Assembly: GCF_009711265.1 (NCBI RefSeq)
Contig: NZ_WMII01000002.1
Span: forward strand, 1 to 64,000
Reading direction: 5' to 3'
Length of the DNA: 64,000 bases
DNA from: Paracoccus shanxieyensis
GTDB taxonomy: Bacteria; Pseudomonadota; Alphaproteobacteria; Rhodobacterales; Rhodobacteraceae
Position 1 is the first letter of the stretch, and every line of letters begins with the position of its first letter. The position numbers were made by a program, and so were the translations under genes. Shown here piece after piece: positions 7,734 to 17,200 of the stretch. A model generated the notes under the pieces. That model saw only the letters and a program-made list of their open reading frames with translations. It ran no database searches and was not told the DNA's origin.

Positions 7734-8540
7734 CTATCTCAGGCTGGCTCTTTGCCGTTCGTCCGGATGGTAGCCCAGCTTTTCCGAAATCTCGCCAGCG
7801 GCCGCCAGCAGGCTGTCCAGATAGGCTGAGCGGTTGCGCAGGCCATCCTCGCGCGGGGCAACCAGACACAAGGTCGCAATGCAGGCGCCGTCCGCCTGAT
7901 GCACCGGCACGGCAAAGCAATGGGTGAAGTTCTCGACTTCGCTGTTGAAGGTGAAATAGCCGTCACGCGCGGCCGCGCGGACTTGAGCGATGAACTCTGC
8001 CGGATCCAGACGGCGGCCATCGGGCAGAGTGAAATCCTCGGGCGGGATCAGGTCGATGATCTGCGCATCCGACAGATGCGAGACCAGAAGCCGCCCCGAG
8101 GCGGTCCACGGAATGGACACCAATTCACCGACATTCGACGAAATGCGGAATGGCCGGATGCCTTCGCGCATCATGGCGACGGTATATTTGCGCCCCTCCA
8201 GCAGGCACATCTGCGCGGTTTCGCGGGTCTCCTCGGCCAGCCGGGTCAGCATCCGGTCGCATTCGCGCATCAGATCGACCTGCTCGGCATAGGCCGTGCC
8301 TAGGAAATACAGCCTGCGGCCGAGAAACACCCGGCCTTCGTCCTGATGATAATCCAGCATGCCATGCGCCAGCAGCAGGTTGACCAACTCATAGACCGAT
8401 GAGCGCGGCGCACCGATCGCCGATGCGATCTCGTTGGGGCGCATCGGCTGGCGTTTGACCCTCAGGAACTCCAAGATCTCGAAAGCGCGGTCCAGACCCC
8501 GCGTCCGGCGCGTCGCGGTCTCGGGGGCTGGTTCGGTCAT
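7734..8540 (-). CDS. IclR family transcriptional regulator
   Basis: This 268-residue regulator has an N-terminal winged helix-turn-helix (about residues 15-75, with PNEIASAIGAPRSSVYELV as the recognition region) and a C-terminal IclR effector domain (about 90-260, including VSIPWTASGRLLVSHLS). It is the last gene of the minus-strand cluster after ridA (30-bp gap) and the ABC transporter, so it may be autoregulated. IclR proteins bind short palindromes; a perfect one is present at 12032-12049, in front of the transporter operon and the divergent aldolase gene. That link is inference. The start at 8540 has only a purine-rich AGAGAG as ribosome-binding site. Confidence 0.88.
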   Translation of the reverse strand: MTEPAPETATRRTRGLDRAFEILEFLRVKRQPMRPNEIASAIGAPRSSVYELVNLLLAHGMLDYHQDEGRVFLGRRLYFLGTAYAEQVDLMRECDRMLTRLAEETRETAQMCLLEGRKYTVAMMREGIRPFRISSNVGELVSIPWTASGRLLVSHLSDAQIIDLIPPEDFTLPDGRRLDPAEFIAQVRAAARDGYFTFNSEVENFTHCFAVPVHQADGACIATLCLVAPREDGLRNRSAYLDSLLAAAGEISEKLGYHPDERQRASLR

Positions 8541-8570
8541 GCGGTTTCTCTCTTTTCTCGGGCGCAGGGA

Positions 8571-8960
8571 TCAGGCGCGGTCGGCGCGATAGGCCACGCA
8601 ATCGACCTCGACCCGGCAATCGACCATCATGCTGGACTGGACGCAAGCACGGGCGGGCGGGTTGTCCCCAAAATATTCGGCGAAAACGCCGTTGAAGCTC
8701 CAGAAGTCGCGTGGGTCGTCCAGCCAGACGCCGATGCGCACGATATCAGCGACATCATAACCAGCCTCGTTCAGGATGGCGATCATGTTCTCGATGGCCT
8801 TGCGGCTTTCGCTGATGATGCCGCCGGTCACGATCTCGCCCTTTTCCATCGGCACCTGCCCCGAGACGTAAAGCCAGCCTGCGGCTTCGGTGGCGCGGGC
8901 AAAGGGCAGGGGCTGGCCGCCGGCACCGCGTTCCCCGGCTCCGTAACGTGTGATCGTCAT
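8571..8960 (-). CDS. RidA/YjgF family enamine/imine deaminase
   Basis: This 129-residue protein has the length and pattern of the RidA (YjgF/YER057c/UK114) family: WLYVSGQVP near the N terminus, AGYDVADIVRIGVWL in the middle and a late NPPARACVQ segment with the conserved Arg. RidA hydrolyses reactive 2-aminoacrylate-type enamines released by PLP dehydratases, protecting PLP enzymes. It sits 22 bp after the ABC ATPase and 30 bp before the IclR gene, all on the minus strand. With a PLP aldolase encoded divergently, a role in detoxifying intermediates of hydroxyamino acid breakdown is reasonable, though some clustered relatives have specialised deaminase roles. Confidence 0.88.
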   Translation of the reverse strand: MTITRYGAGERGAGGQPLPFARATEAAGWLYVSGQVPMEKGEIVTGGIISESRKAIENMIAILNEAGYDVADIVRIGVWLDDPRDFWSFNGVFAEYFGDNPPARACVQSSMMVDCRVEVDCVAYRADRA

Positions 8961-8982
8961 GGTCTGTCTTTCTTTCTTGGTC

Positions 8983-9753
8983 TCAGTTGAAGCTTGAGCT
9001 TTTCAGGAATTCGGCCAGCCGCTCGGTGCGGGGCCGGGCAAACATATCGCGCGGATTGCCTTCTTCGCAGATCACGCCCTGATTCATGAAGATCACGCGG
9101 GACGAGACATCGTGGGCGAAGCGCATTTCGTGGGTGACCAGCAGCATGGTCATGCCTTCGGCAGCCAGCCCCTTGATCACCTGCAAGACCTCGCCCACCA
9201 GTTCGGGGTCAAGGGCCGACGTCACTTCGTCAAACAGCATCAGCCGGGGCGACATGGCAATGGCGCGGGCGATGGCCACACGTTGTTGCTGGCCGCCCGA
9301 CAACTGGCCGGGGAAATGGTCGCGTCGTGCCGCCAGTCCCACGCGGTCCAGCCATGTCTCGGCGATGGCGCGGGCTTCGGGGCGTGACATCTTTTTGACC
9401 TTGACCAGGCCCAGCATGACATTGTCCGCCGCCGACATATGCGGGAACAGATTGAATTGCTGGAACGCCATTCCGGTCAGCGCGCGCTGGCGGGCAATGT
9501 CCTTTTCGCTTTTCCGGCGGCGGGTCGCGCCCTCGGTGTGATAGCCGATCTCCTCGCCGTCCAAACGGATGCTGCCGCCTTGGAATTCCTCAAGCATGTT
9601 GATACAGCGCAGCATGGTGGTCTTGCCCGAGCCGGACGATCCGATTATCGAGATCACCTCGCCTTCGTGGACGGCGCAGTCGACGCCCTTCAGCACCTCG
9701 TTCGTGCCATAGGTCTTTCGCAGCTTGTCGATTTCCAGAATTGTCCTGACCAT
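8983..9753 (-). CDS. polar amino acid ABC transporter ATPase
   Basis: This 256-residue cytoplasmic ATPase of the GlnQ/HisP type powers amino acid import. The Walker A is GSSGSGKTT (38-46), the signature LSGGQQQ (151-157), the Walker B LMLFDE (171-176) and the H-loop His208 in LVTHEM. The ATG at 9753 has GAGGAG upstream. It follows the second permease by 11 bp in the order binding protein, permease, permease, ATPase, ridA, iclR. The substrate is not readable from the ATPase; context points to a hydroxyamino acid or other acidic/polar amino acid. Confidence 0.93.
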   Translation of the reverse strand: MVRTILEIDKLRKTYGTNEVLKGVDCAVHEGEVISIIGSSGSGKTTMLRCINMLEEFQGGSIRLDGEEIGYHTEGATRRRKSEKDIARQRALTGMAFQQFNLFPHMSAADNVMLGLVKVKKMSRPEARAIAETWLDRVGLAARRDHFPGQLSGGQQQRVAIARAIAMSPRLMLFDEVTSALDPELVGEVLQVIKGLAAEGMTMLLVTHEMRFAHDVSSRVIFMNQGVICEEGNPRDMFARPRTERLAEFLKSSSFN

Positions 9754-9764
9754 GGCGGATCTCC

Positions 9765-10424
9765 TCAGGCGGACAGGGCGGTCTTGCGTTCGACATATCT
9801 GCCCAGACGCTCGATCGCGAAGTTGACGATGAAGTAAAGCGCCCCGGCCAGAAAATAGAACTGGAGGCTCATGAAATTGCGCGAGATGACTTCCTGTGTG
9901 CGCAACAGCAACTCGGTCACGCCGATCACGGACAAAAGCGTCGAGGCCTTGACCATCTCGGCTGCGGTATTGACCCAGGCGGGCAGGCATTGCCGCAGGG
10001 CCTGAGGCCAAAGGACCGATGTGAAGGTCTGCCCGAAGGTCAGGCCGACGGCTTTGGCGGCCTCGGTCTGGCCGCGCGGGATGGCCTGCAAGGCACCGCG
10101 CAGGATTTCCCCCACATGCGACGAACAGAAGATCGCCAGCGCCAGCACGCCCGAGGCGAAGGGCGACAGATCCACCCCGACCCCGGCCGAGATGTAATAG
10201 CTGCCCAGCACCAGAACCAACACGGGCGTGCCACGGATGATATCGGTATAGGCCCGCACCAGCAGGCGCAGCGGCGCGCGGCCATAGGCCAGCGCCAGCC
10301 CGACAAGCACGCCAAGCGCCGAGCCCGCGACGATGGCCAGCGCCGAGATCGCGACCGTGACCCCCAACCCGTGCAGAATGACGAAGCGGGCGATCCAAAG
10401 CTGGTCTAGAAAGGAATGTGACAT
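9765..10424 (-). CDS. polar amino acid ABC transporter permease (second)
   Basis: This 219-residue inner-membrane permease of the HisMQ/GlnP family has about five membrane segments. It carries the family's N-terminal block [15 protein letters not shown] and the EAA loop around [19 protein letters not shown] that contacts the ATPase. Its start lies 4 bp after the stop of the other permease, so they are translationally linked and presumably form a heterodimer. Confidence 0.92.
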   Translation of the reverse strand: MSHSFLDQLWIARFVILHGLGVTVAISALAIVAGSALGVLVGLALAYGRAPLRLLVRAYTDIIRGTPVLVLVLGSYYISAGVGVDLSPFASGVLALAIFCSSHVGEILRGALQAIPRGQTEAAKAVGLTFGQTFTSVLWPQALRQCLPAWVNTAAEMVKASTLLSVIGVTELLLRTQEVISRNFMSLQFYFLAGALYFIVNFAIERLGRYVERKTALSA

Positions 10425-10428
10425 CGGA

Positions 10429-11091
10429 TTACCTCGGCAGGGCCAGACGACGCTCGATCAGGCGCAGGCTGATGGCGATGAGGAAACAGGTCGCGACATA
10501 AAGGCCCGAGGTGACGATCCACGTTTCGATCACGCGGAAGCTTTCCACATTGATCTTGCGCGCCGCGAAGGTCAGTTCGGGCACCGCGATGGCGGCGGCC
10601 AGCGAGGTGTCTTTGAACAGCGAAATGACGGTCGAGGACAGCGAGGGCAGCACATTGCGCAGCATCAGCGGCGCGATGATGCTTTTGCGGATCTGCATCC
10701 CGGTCAGGCCGATGGCCAGTCCCGCCTCGGTCAAGCCTTTGGGGATCGAAAGCAGGCCGGCGCGGAACACTTCGGCCAGATAGGCGCCGGAATACAAGGA
10801 CAGGACCAGCACGAAACTATGGATCTTGCTCAGCCGCAGCCCCATCTGTGGCAGCGCGAAATAGGCAAACAGCACCAGCACCAGAATGGGCAGGTTGCGG
10901 ATCACCGTGACATAGGCGCGCGCGGGCAGCCGGACCAGCGGGTGCTTGGCCATCAGCGCGAAGGCGGTGATCAGGCCAAGGACCGCGCCGATCAGGATCG
11001 AGACCACGGCCAGACCCAAGCTTAGCCCCAGACCGGCCAGCAAGGCGTCGAAATTGCGCCAGACCACGGCGAAATTCAGATTGTAGTCCAT
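10429..11091 (-). CDS. polar amino acid ABC transporter permease (first)
   Basis: This 220-residue HisMQ/GlnP-type permease has YVTVIRNLPILVLVLF and an EAA loop around AGLLSIPKGLTEAGLAIGL. Like its partner it has about five hydrophobic helices. It lies 66 bp after the binding-protein gene, with a strong GC hairpin (11126-11152) in between, and directly before the second permease. It should form the channel for the imported amino acid. Confidence 0.92.
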   Translation of the reverse strand: MDYNLNFAVVWRNFDALLAGLGLSLGLAVVSILIGAVLGLITAFALMAKHPLVRLPARAYVTVIRNLPILVLVLFAYFALPQMGLRLSKIHSFVLVLSLYSGAYLAEVFRAGLLSIPKGLTEAGLAIGLTGMQIRKSIIAPLMLRNVLPSLSSTVISLFKDTSLAAAIAVPELTFAARKINVESFRVIETWIVTSGLYVATCFLIAISLRLIERRLALPR

Positions 11092-11125
11092 CGGATGGGC
11101 TTTCGGGCAAAGGGCGGGCAGGAAA

Positions 11126-11152
11126 GGGCGGGGCGGGATGGCCGCCCCGCCC
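11126..11152 (-). terminator. attenuator-like hairpin between binding-protein and permease genes
   Basis: GGGCGGGGCGG (11126-11136) and CCGCCCCGCCC (11142-11152) are perfect complements with a 5-base loop, followed on the minus strand by TTTCC. Such hairpins after binding-protein genes usually give partial termination and mRNA stabilisation, so that the periplasmic protein outnumbers the membrane complex. Confidence 0.65.
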
Positions 11153-11157
11153 GGCGG

Positions 11158-11997
11158 TCACTTGTATTCGACCGGGAAGCCGATCTGCGGCGGGGTCAGC
11201 TCTTTGCCGAACCAAGTTTTGAACGAGTTGGCATAGAAGTCGAATTCGACGCCGGTCATCGCCTCGTGCAGGGCGGTGTTGACGAAGTTCAGCCAGTCGG
11301 CATCGCCGCGCTTGACCGCGCAGGCATAGGTCTGCGGGTTCCAGCCATAGCCCGCGTCCTTATAGCGGCCCGGATTTTGCGTCATGTACCATGCCAGCGA
11401 CGACTGGTCGGTCGCCACCGCATCGGCCCGGCCCGATTCCAGCGCTTGATAGATCAGATCTACCGAGTCGTATTGATCGACCGTCGCTTCGGGCAGAGCG
11501 GCATGAACCATGTCCTCGGCATAGACGTTTTGCAGCACGGCGATGGTCACGCCCGATCCTGCGGACTTCAACGCCGCGTAATCGGCATATTGGCCGTCGG
11601 CCTTCAGCATCAGGCCGACACCTTCGCGGTAATAGGGAATGGTGAAGTTGACCTGCTGGGCGCGTTCGCCGGTCACGGTCATGAACTGGCAGGTGATGTC
11701 CACCTTGTCGGTGGTGATGTTCGGGATGCGCGCGTCCGAGGACTGGTTGACATATTCGACCTTCTCGGGGTCGCCGAACAGGGCCTTGGCGATGATATGG
11801 CCCATGTCCACGTCGAAGCCCTGCAGCTTGTCGTCGGCGCTTTTGAAGTGCCAAGGCGCATTGGTGCTGCCGGTGCCGACGATCAGGTGGCCACGGGCCA
11901 GAACCTCGTCAAGCTTGCTGCCTTCGGCAAGGGCAGGGGTGGAAAGCAGCGAAGCTGCGGCAAGTGCGGCCAGGCTGGCGCGGATCGAGATGGTCAT
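11158..11997 (-). CDS. polar amino acid ABC transporter substrate-binding protein
   Basis: This 279-residue SBP family 3 protein has a Sec signal peptide (about residues 1-24, cut after STPALA). The mature part opens with the family pattern RGHLIVGTGSTNAPWHF, then GFDVDMGHIIAKALFG, and SSDARIPNITTDKVDITCQFMT, where the Arg and Thr usually hold the amino acid carboxylate. It is the first gene of the transporter operon and is divergent from the aldolase gene. Two inverted repeats lie in the shared upstream region. The ligand cannot be fixed; the neighbours suggest a beta-hydroxy or D-amino acid. Confidence 0.92.
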   Translation of the reverse strand: MTISIRASLAALAAASLLSTPALAEGSKLDEVLARGHLIVGTGSTNAPWHFKSADDKLQGFDVDMGHIIAKALFGDPEKVEYVNQSSDARIPNITTDKVDITCQFMTVTGERAQQVNFTIPYYREGVGLMLKADGQYADYAALKSAGSGVTIAVLQNVYAEDMVHAALPEATVDQYDSVDLIYQALESGRADAVATDQSSLAWYMTQNPGRYKDAGYGWNPQTYACAVKRGDADWLNFVNTALHEAMTGVEFDFYANSFKTWFGKELTPPQIGFPVEYK

Positions 11998-12031
11998 GAT
12001 GGCTCCCCTTGGATGAACCGGTGAATCTTTC

Positions 12032-12049
12032 TGTCCGTTATATCGGACA
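12032..12049. promoter_or_regulatory. perfect palindrome in the divergent promoter region
   Basis: TGTCCG-TTATAT-CGGACA is an exact 6+6 inverted repeat with a 6-base AT-rich spacer, 35 bp upstream of the binding-protein gene. A looser pair, TGTGTC (12050-12055) and GACACA (12070-12075), follows directly. It is a good candidate operator for the IclR regulator at the end of the operon, but no binding data are implied. Confidence 0.55.
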
Positions 12050-12067
12050 TGTGTCTGTTTTATTGGA

Positions 12068-12096
12068 TTGACACAGAAAGCGCGCGGCGTGATATT
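12068..12096 (+). promoter_or_regulatory. sigma-70-type promoter for the aldolase gene
   Basis: A consensus TTGACA (12068-12073) is followed after exactly 17 bases by GATATT (12091-12096), a 4/6 match to the -10 hexamer. The predicted start leaves a leader of about 80 bases before the aldolase gene. Confidence 0.5.
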
Positions 12097-12189
12097 CTGT
12101 CAAGCGCGACGTTGAAAAATTTTGATGCGTCCTAGAAAATCGCCTGCTTTTTGGGCATCGTCCTGTTCCTAACCAAAGGCTGAATGCGC

Positions 12190-13263
12190 ATGACCGACGA
12201 CCTGCTGAACAGCATCGACACGCCCGCAGTGCTGGTCGATCTGGATGTCGCCCAAAGAAACATTCAGCGATTTCAGGATTATGCACGCGCGCATGGGTTG
12301 GCGGTCCGCCCGCATATCAAGACGCACAAGCTGCCCGCCATCGCCCGGATGCAGCTTGAGGCCGGGGCCTGCGGCATCACCTGCCAAAAGGTTTCGGAGG
12401 CCGAGGCGATGATCGCGGACTGCCCCCAGATCACCGATGTGCTGATCACCTATAACATTCTGGGTGCGTCCAAGCTGACCCGTCTGCGCGCGCTGGCGCA
12501 AAAGGTCCGGCTGTCGGTGGTGGCCGACAGCAAGGCGGTGGTGCAAGGTCTGTCAGGCGCTTTTGCCGACGCGCCCGCGCCGCTGGCCGTGCTGGTCGAA
12601 TGCGACACCGGCGCGCATCGCTGCGGAGTTGCTTCGCCGCAAGCGGCAGCGGATCTGGCCCAAATCATCGCCGATGCGCCGGGTCTGACCTTCGGCGGGC
12701 TGATGACCTATCCCCCGGCAGGGGGCGAAGCCGGTGTCGAAACCTTCATGACCGCAGCCAAGCACCTGATCGAAGCGTCCGGTCTGGCCGTGCCCGTCAT
12801 CACGTCGGGCGGCACACCCTCGATGATGCATGCGGCCGAAGCGCCGGTGACCACGGAATACCGCCCCGGCACCTATGTCTATAACGACCGCTCGCTGGTC
12901 GCGCGCGGTGTCTGCGGCTGGGAGGATTGCGCGCTGAGCGTGGTCGCCACTGTGGTTTCCGTCCCCGCGCCCGACCGGGCGATCATCGATGCGGGATCCA
13001 AGGCGCTGACCTCGGACCTGCTGGGGTTGACGGGCTATGGCCATGTGCTGGGCCGCGACGACATCACCATCGACCAGTTGTCCGAAGAGCATGGCCGTCT
13101 GGTCAGCGCCGGTCCCATCGGTCTGGCGGTCGGCGACCGGGTGCGGATCGTCCCGAACCATGCTTGTGTCGTGACAAACATGGTCGATCAGATTCTGGCC
13201 ATTGGTCAGGGACGCGCCACACCCGAAACATTCCCCGTCGCCGCGCGCGGTTGCATCCGGTGA
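12190..13263 (+). CDS. D-threonine aldolase/3-hydroxy-D-aspartate aldolase-like PLP enzyme
   Basis: This 357-residue fold-type III (alanine racemase fold) PLP enzyme splits a D-beta-hydroxyamino acid into glycine and an aldehyde (glyoxylate when the substrate is 3-hydroxy-D-aspartate). RPHIKTHK holds the PLP lysine (Lys44), ITSGGTPSMMHA lines the phosphate site, and the C-terminal PNHAC supplies the divalent metal ligands typical of this family. An ATG at 12184 is also in frame; AAAGG at 12175-12179 is spaced 4 bases from it and 10 from the start used. The gene is divergent from the ABC/RidA/IclR operon. A characterised 3-hydroxy-D-aspartate aldolase comes from Paracoccus, consistent with the apparent host. 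D-threonine, D-phenylserine or D-serine-type activity is equally possible. Confidence 0.82.
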   Translation: MTDDLLNSIDTPAVLVDLDVAQRNIQRFQDYARAHGLAVRPHIKTHKLPAIARMQLEAGACGITCQKVSEAEAMIADCPQITDVLITYNILGASKLTRLRALAQKVRLSVVADSKAVVQGLSGAFADAPAPLAVLVECDTGAHRCGVASPQAAADLAQIIADAPGLTFGGLMTYPPAGGEAGVETFMTAAKHLIEASGLAVPVITSGGTPSMMHAAEAPVTTEYRPGTYVYNDRSLVARGVCGWEDCALSVVATVVSVPAPDRAIIDAGSKALTSDLLGLTGYGHVLGRDDITIDQLSEEHGRLVSAGPIGLAVGDRVRIVPNHACVVTNMVDQILAIGQGRATPETFPVAARGCIR

Positions 13264-13376
13264 CGGACAGACTGAGGCCCGGACACAGCGATCCTGCCGT
13301 TCACCATTTCTCGATCCGGGAACTATTCGCCCCTGATGACGCTTGAGTGGCAGTGACATCGAAAGGGCACATGATA

Positions 13377-13559
13377 ATGAGCGCGATCACCGATAAAGCC
13401 AAAGCCGCAGCCAATAAAACCGCGGGCACCGTCAAGGATGCCGTCGGCAAGGCGACCGGCAATACCGAGCTTCAGGCCGAGGGCAAGGCCCAGAAAGCCA
13501 AGGGTGCGGCACAGGACGTGTCCGGCAGCATCAAAAGCAAGCTGGGCGACAAGATCTGA
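13377..13559 (+). CDS. CsbD-like stress protein
   Basis: This 60-residue, Lys/Ala-rich, strongly helical protein has the CsbD repeat pattern (KAAANKTAGTVKDAVGKATGN, then LQAEGKAQKAKGAAQDVSG). CsbD-like proteins are abundant under general stress, and their molecular role is unclear. The ATG at 13377 is preferred over 13371 because AAAGGG is then 9 bases away. A strong terminator follows. It lies just before a light-sensing and HWE kinase cluster, which fits a general stress theme, though co-regulation is not shown. Confidence 0.82.
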   Translation: MSAITDKAKAAANKTAGTVKDAVGKATGNTELQAEGKAQKAKGAAQDVSGSIKSKLGDKI

Positions 13560-13572
13560 TCCCGGACAGACG

Positions 13573-13601
13573 AAGGGGCCCTGCTTGGCGGGGCCCTTTT
13601 T
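13573..13601 (+). terminator. intrinsic terminator after the CsbD-like gene
   Basis: AAGGGGCCC (13573-13581) and GGGCCCTT pair around an 8-9 base loop, and the stem runs into TTTTT ending at 13601. It has the classic rho-independent form. Confidence 0.85.
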
Positions 13602-13694
13602 GCGTTCCCGGACCGGGCCCGGCTGCATCCGATCCAGGCTGTATGCCGCCGCGGAAAGCCTTATAACTGCGTGAACCCAGCCCGCGTGGAGCCG

Positions 13695-14255
13695 ATGACC
13701 TCAGACTTGCCGGATGATCTCAAGACGTTTTGCGCCGCCTCGAATGTCGCATTGGCGATAGCCTCGCCCGATGGTGATTGTCCGCTGCTGATGGTGAATG
13801 AAAAATTCAGCGCCCTGACCGGATTTGCCAATGCCGAGGTCGTGGGGCGCAACTGCCGGTTCCTGCAACGCGACGCCGACAATGCCGAGGCCCGCGCACA
13901 GATCCATAGCTTCTTCGACACGCCCGAGCAGGCGAATGTGCGCACGGATCTGGTGAATTTCCGCAAGGACGGCACACCCTTCGTCAACCTTCTGTACATG
14001 TCGAAGCTGCGCAATCGCGACGGCAGCGTGCGGTTCTTCTTTGCCTCGCAATTCGATATCAGCCGCACGCGGGCCGACCTTCTTGCCGATTACGATGCCG
14101 CGCTTGAACATACCTTGGGCCGTCTGCGTCCGCTGATGTCCGAAACCGGAACTATCCTTGACGGATCGCTGATCACCATCGCAAACAGCGCCACGATGAT
14201 CGCGCAGGCGAAACTTCTGCTGTCCACCCTGACCGAGACGCCCGATCTTGGATGA
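13695..14255 (+). CDS. short LOV-domain blue-light photoreceptor
   Basis: This 186-residue protein consists almost wholly of one LOV/PAS domain. The FMN-binding signature GRNCRFLQ is intact, with the photoactive cysteine at Cys54 and the flavin-contacting Arg and Gln that follow. Downstream, NFRKDGTPFVNLLYMSKLRNRDG and FFFASQFDIS complete the LOV sheet. A C-terminal helical tail (about 125-186) probably transmits the signal or dimerises. It resembles the short LOV proteins of Rhodobacteraceae. A GTG at 13671 would add 8 residues. Its stop overlaps the start of the HWE kinase by 8 bp, which argues that the receptor works with that kinase. Confidence 0.88.
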   Translation: MTSDLPDDLKTFCAASNVALAIASPDGDCPLLMVNEKFSALTGFANAEVVGRNCRFLQRDADNAEARAQIHSFFDTPEQANVRTDLVNFRKDGTPFVNLLYMSKLRNRDGSVRFFFASQFDISRTRADLLADYDAALEHTLGRLRPLMSETGTILDGSLITIANSATMIAQAKLLLSTLTETPDLG

Positions 14256-17200
14256 CCTGACCGCAACCGACACAGCATATCCTGACGCGACCGACATGCC
14301 GACGGTGGTGGGGATCGGCGCCTCTGCCGGCGGGCTTGAGGCCCTGCGCGAAATGCTGATGGCGGCCCGCACGCCCACGGGCATGTGCTTTGTCGTCGTG
14401 CAGCATCTGGACCCGACGCATGAAAGCATGCTGGCCCAGTTGCTGGACCGTCATACCGAACTGACCGTGCTGCAAGCCGAAGGCGGCGAACAGATCGAGG
14501 CTGACAAGGTGTTCATCATCCCGCCCGGCCACGGTCTGGCCATCACCGATGGCCGGCTGGAGCTGACGGATTTCACCCAGCCGCGCGGGATGCGGCGTCC
14601 CATCGACGATTTCTTCATCTCGCTTGCGGCGGATCAGCAGCGCAAGGCGGCCTGTGTCATCCTGTCTGGCACCGGCGCGGATGGCACCACGGGCCTGCGC
14701 GCGGTCAAGGAAAACGGCGGCGTCTGCGTGGCGCAAACGCCCGAGACCGCGAAATATGACGGGATGCCCCTGTCTGCCGTGGGCACGGGCCTTGTGGATT
14801 ATGTGCGCCCTCCGGCCGAGATCATGGACTGCCTCAACCGCTTCTATAATCGCAGCGGTCAGGCCGATCCCGCCGAGGCAAAGGTGGTTGCCGATCATGT
14901 GGATGAGCTGTGCAACACGCTGCGCACCGCCATCGGCCACGATTTTTCCGGCTATAAGCGCAGCACGCTGGTCCGGCGGGTGGAACGGCGCATGCATGTT
15001 CTGGGCATCGGGACCGGGCCGACCTATCTGTCGCGGCTGAAATCGGATCGCGGGGAATGCGATGCGCTGTTTCGCGATCTGCTGATCAATGTCACGCGGT
15101 TCTTTCGCGATCCCGCCGCGTTCGACGCGCTGAAGACCAAGGCGCTGATCCCGCTGCTGGATGCGCGGGAACCCGGTCAGGAGCTGCGGATCTGGGTCGC
15201 GGGATGTTCCAGCGGCGAGGAAGCCTATTCCATCGCCATGCTGCTGGCGGACCTGATGCGCCAGCGCAGGGAAAGCTTTGCCGTCCAGATCTTTGCCACC
15301 GATATCGACGAACAGATGCTGCAAACCGCGCGCGAGGGGCGTTATCCGCTGTCCTCGATCGTCGATATTCCGCAGGATCTGCGCGAACGCTATACGATCC
15401 CGCATCCCGACCATTTCACCATCACCACCGACATCCGCGACGCGATCCGGTTTTCCAGCCATAGCGTCGTCAAGGATCCGCCGTTTTCCAAGGTCGATCT
15501 GGTGTCGTGCCGCAATCTGCTGATCTATTTCGACGACGCGCTGCAAAAGGCGGTGCTGCCGCTGTTTCACTATGCGATCCGGCCGGGCGGCTTCCTGTTT
15601 CTGGGCCCGTCCGAAAGCATCGGTCGGTTCGATCAGCTGTTCCCGGCCGTGGACCAGCAGGCGCGGGTGTTTGAACGCTCTCTGGGCGCGCCGCGCTATC
15701 AAATCGATCTGCCCGGAAACTATCGCTCGACCGAGCCGCGCCGCCCCTTGCGCGACGAACCCGAACGGCGCGGGGCCGATACAGGCGACAGCCCCGCCAT
15801 CCGGCGCATGATCGAACGCTATGCCCCCGCCAGCATGGTGCTGGACGGCGATGCGGGCATTCTGGCCGCCTATGGCCGGCTGGGCCCCTATTTCGATTTT
15901 CCGGTTACCCGCACCGGCGGCTTCAGCGCCATCACCCTTGCCCGGCCTGGCCTTCGCGCCGTCATCGGCCCGCTGCTGCGGCAGGCGCGGGACGGGCGGC
16001 GGCGGTCGGTGGCGCGAGATATTCAGGTGACCACCGAATTCGGCACGCAGCCCGTCAACGTCATCTGCGACCCGCTGGGCGATGGTACCACGCTGCTGGT
16101 CATCACCGAAAGCGGCGTGTTCCACCCCGAACGCACCGACGACATGGCCGAATTCCAGCAGACCGACGACAATCTGGATGCGCTGGAGGACGAGCTTCGC
16201 CTGACCCGCCACCGCCTGCGCACAGCGGTCGAGGAACTGGAGACGGCGAACGAAGAGCTGAAAAGCTCGAACGAAGAAATGATGTCGATGAACGAAGAGC
16301 TTCAATCGACGAATGAGGAACTGGCCACCGTCAACGACGAATTGAAAACCAAGGTCGATCAGCTGACGGTCGCGAATTCGGATCTGCGCAACTTCTTCGC
16401 CTCGACCGATCTGGCGGTCGTGGTGCTGGACAGCGGGCTGAACGTGCGCAGCTATACCAATGCCGCGCGGGCGATTTTCCCGTTGCAGCCGACGGATCAG
16501 GGGCGGCCTCTGGCCGATGTAAGCACCCGGCTGACCGAGACCGAATATCTGGCGGACAGTCAGGCCGTGGCCGCAGGCGGCAATGCCCGACAGCGCCGTG
16601 TCTATAGCCGCGTCGAGGATCGCACCTTCTCGCTGCGGACCTTGCCCTATCGCCTGCAGAACGGCGAGGTGGACGGGGTCACGCTGGTCTTTACCGACAT
16701 CACCGACATTCTGGACATGGAGCGTGATCTGGCAGCGGCCCGCGACTGGCGCGATCTGGCGGTGAAGGCGGCCGGGATCGGCGTCTGGGAATATTTCGTG
16801 GACACGGGCCGCTGCGTGCTGGACGAGGCCGAACAGGCGCTGCTGAACAGCAGCGAAGAGGAACATATCGACGACCTGCTGGAGCGGGTGATCGTCGAGG
16901 AGGACCGGAACGAGGTGCGGCGCCTGCTGAAGCTGTCCGGCGAAAGCGGCGCGGATTTCGAGGCGAATTTCAGGGTGCATACCGCTGATGGCACGGTCCG
17001 CTGGGTCAAGGGCCTTGGCCGCGCCGTGCCCAAAAGCGATCCGGGCCGGATCGTCGGGGTTTCGGTCGATATCACGGCGGAATATGCCGTCGCGGAAACC
17101 CGCGACCTGATGGTGCGCGAGATGAACCACCGGGTGAAAAACCTGTTCGCCATCATCGGCAGCATGATCATCGGCGCGTCGCGGACACAGACCGACGTGC

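Noticed and set aside
7348..7920. 190-codon minus-strand frame across the amidase end and the hairpin
   Set aside because: It overlaps two real genes, contains the nested hairpin and has no motif. A transposase remnant was considered but no DDE-type pattern is present.
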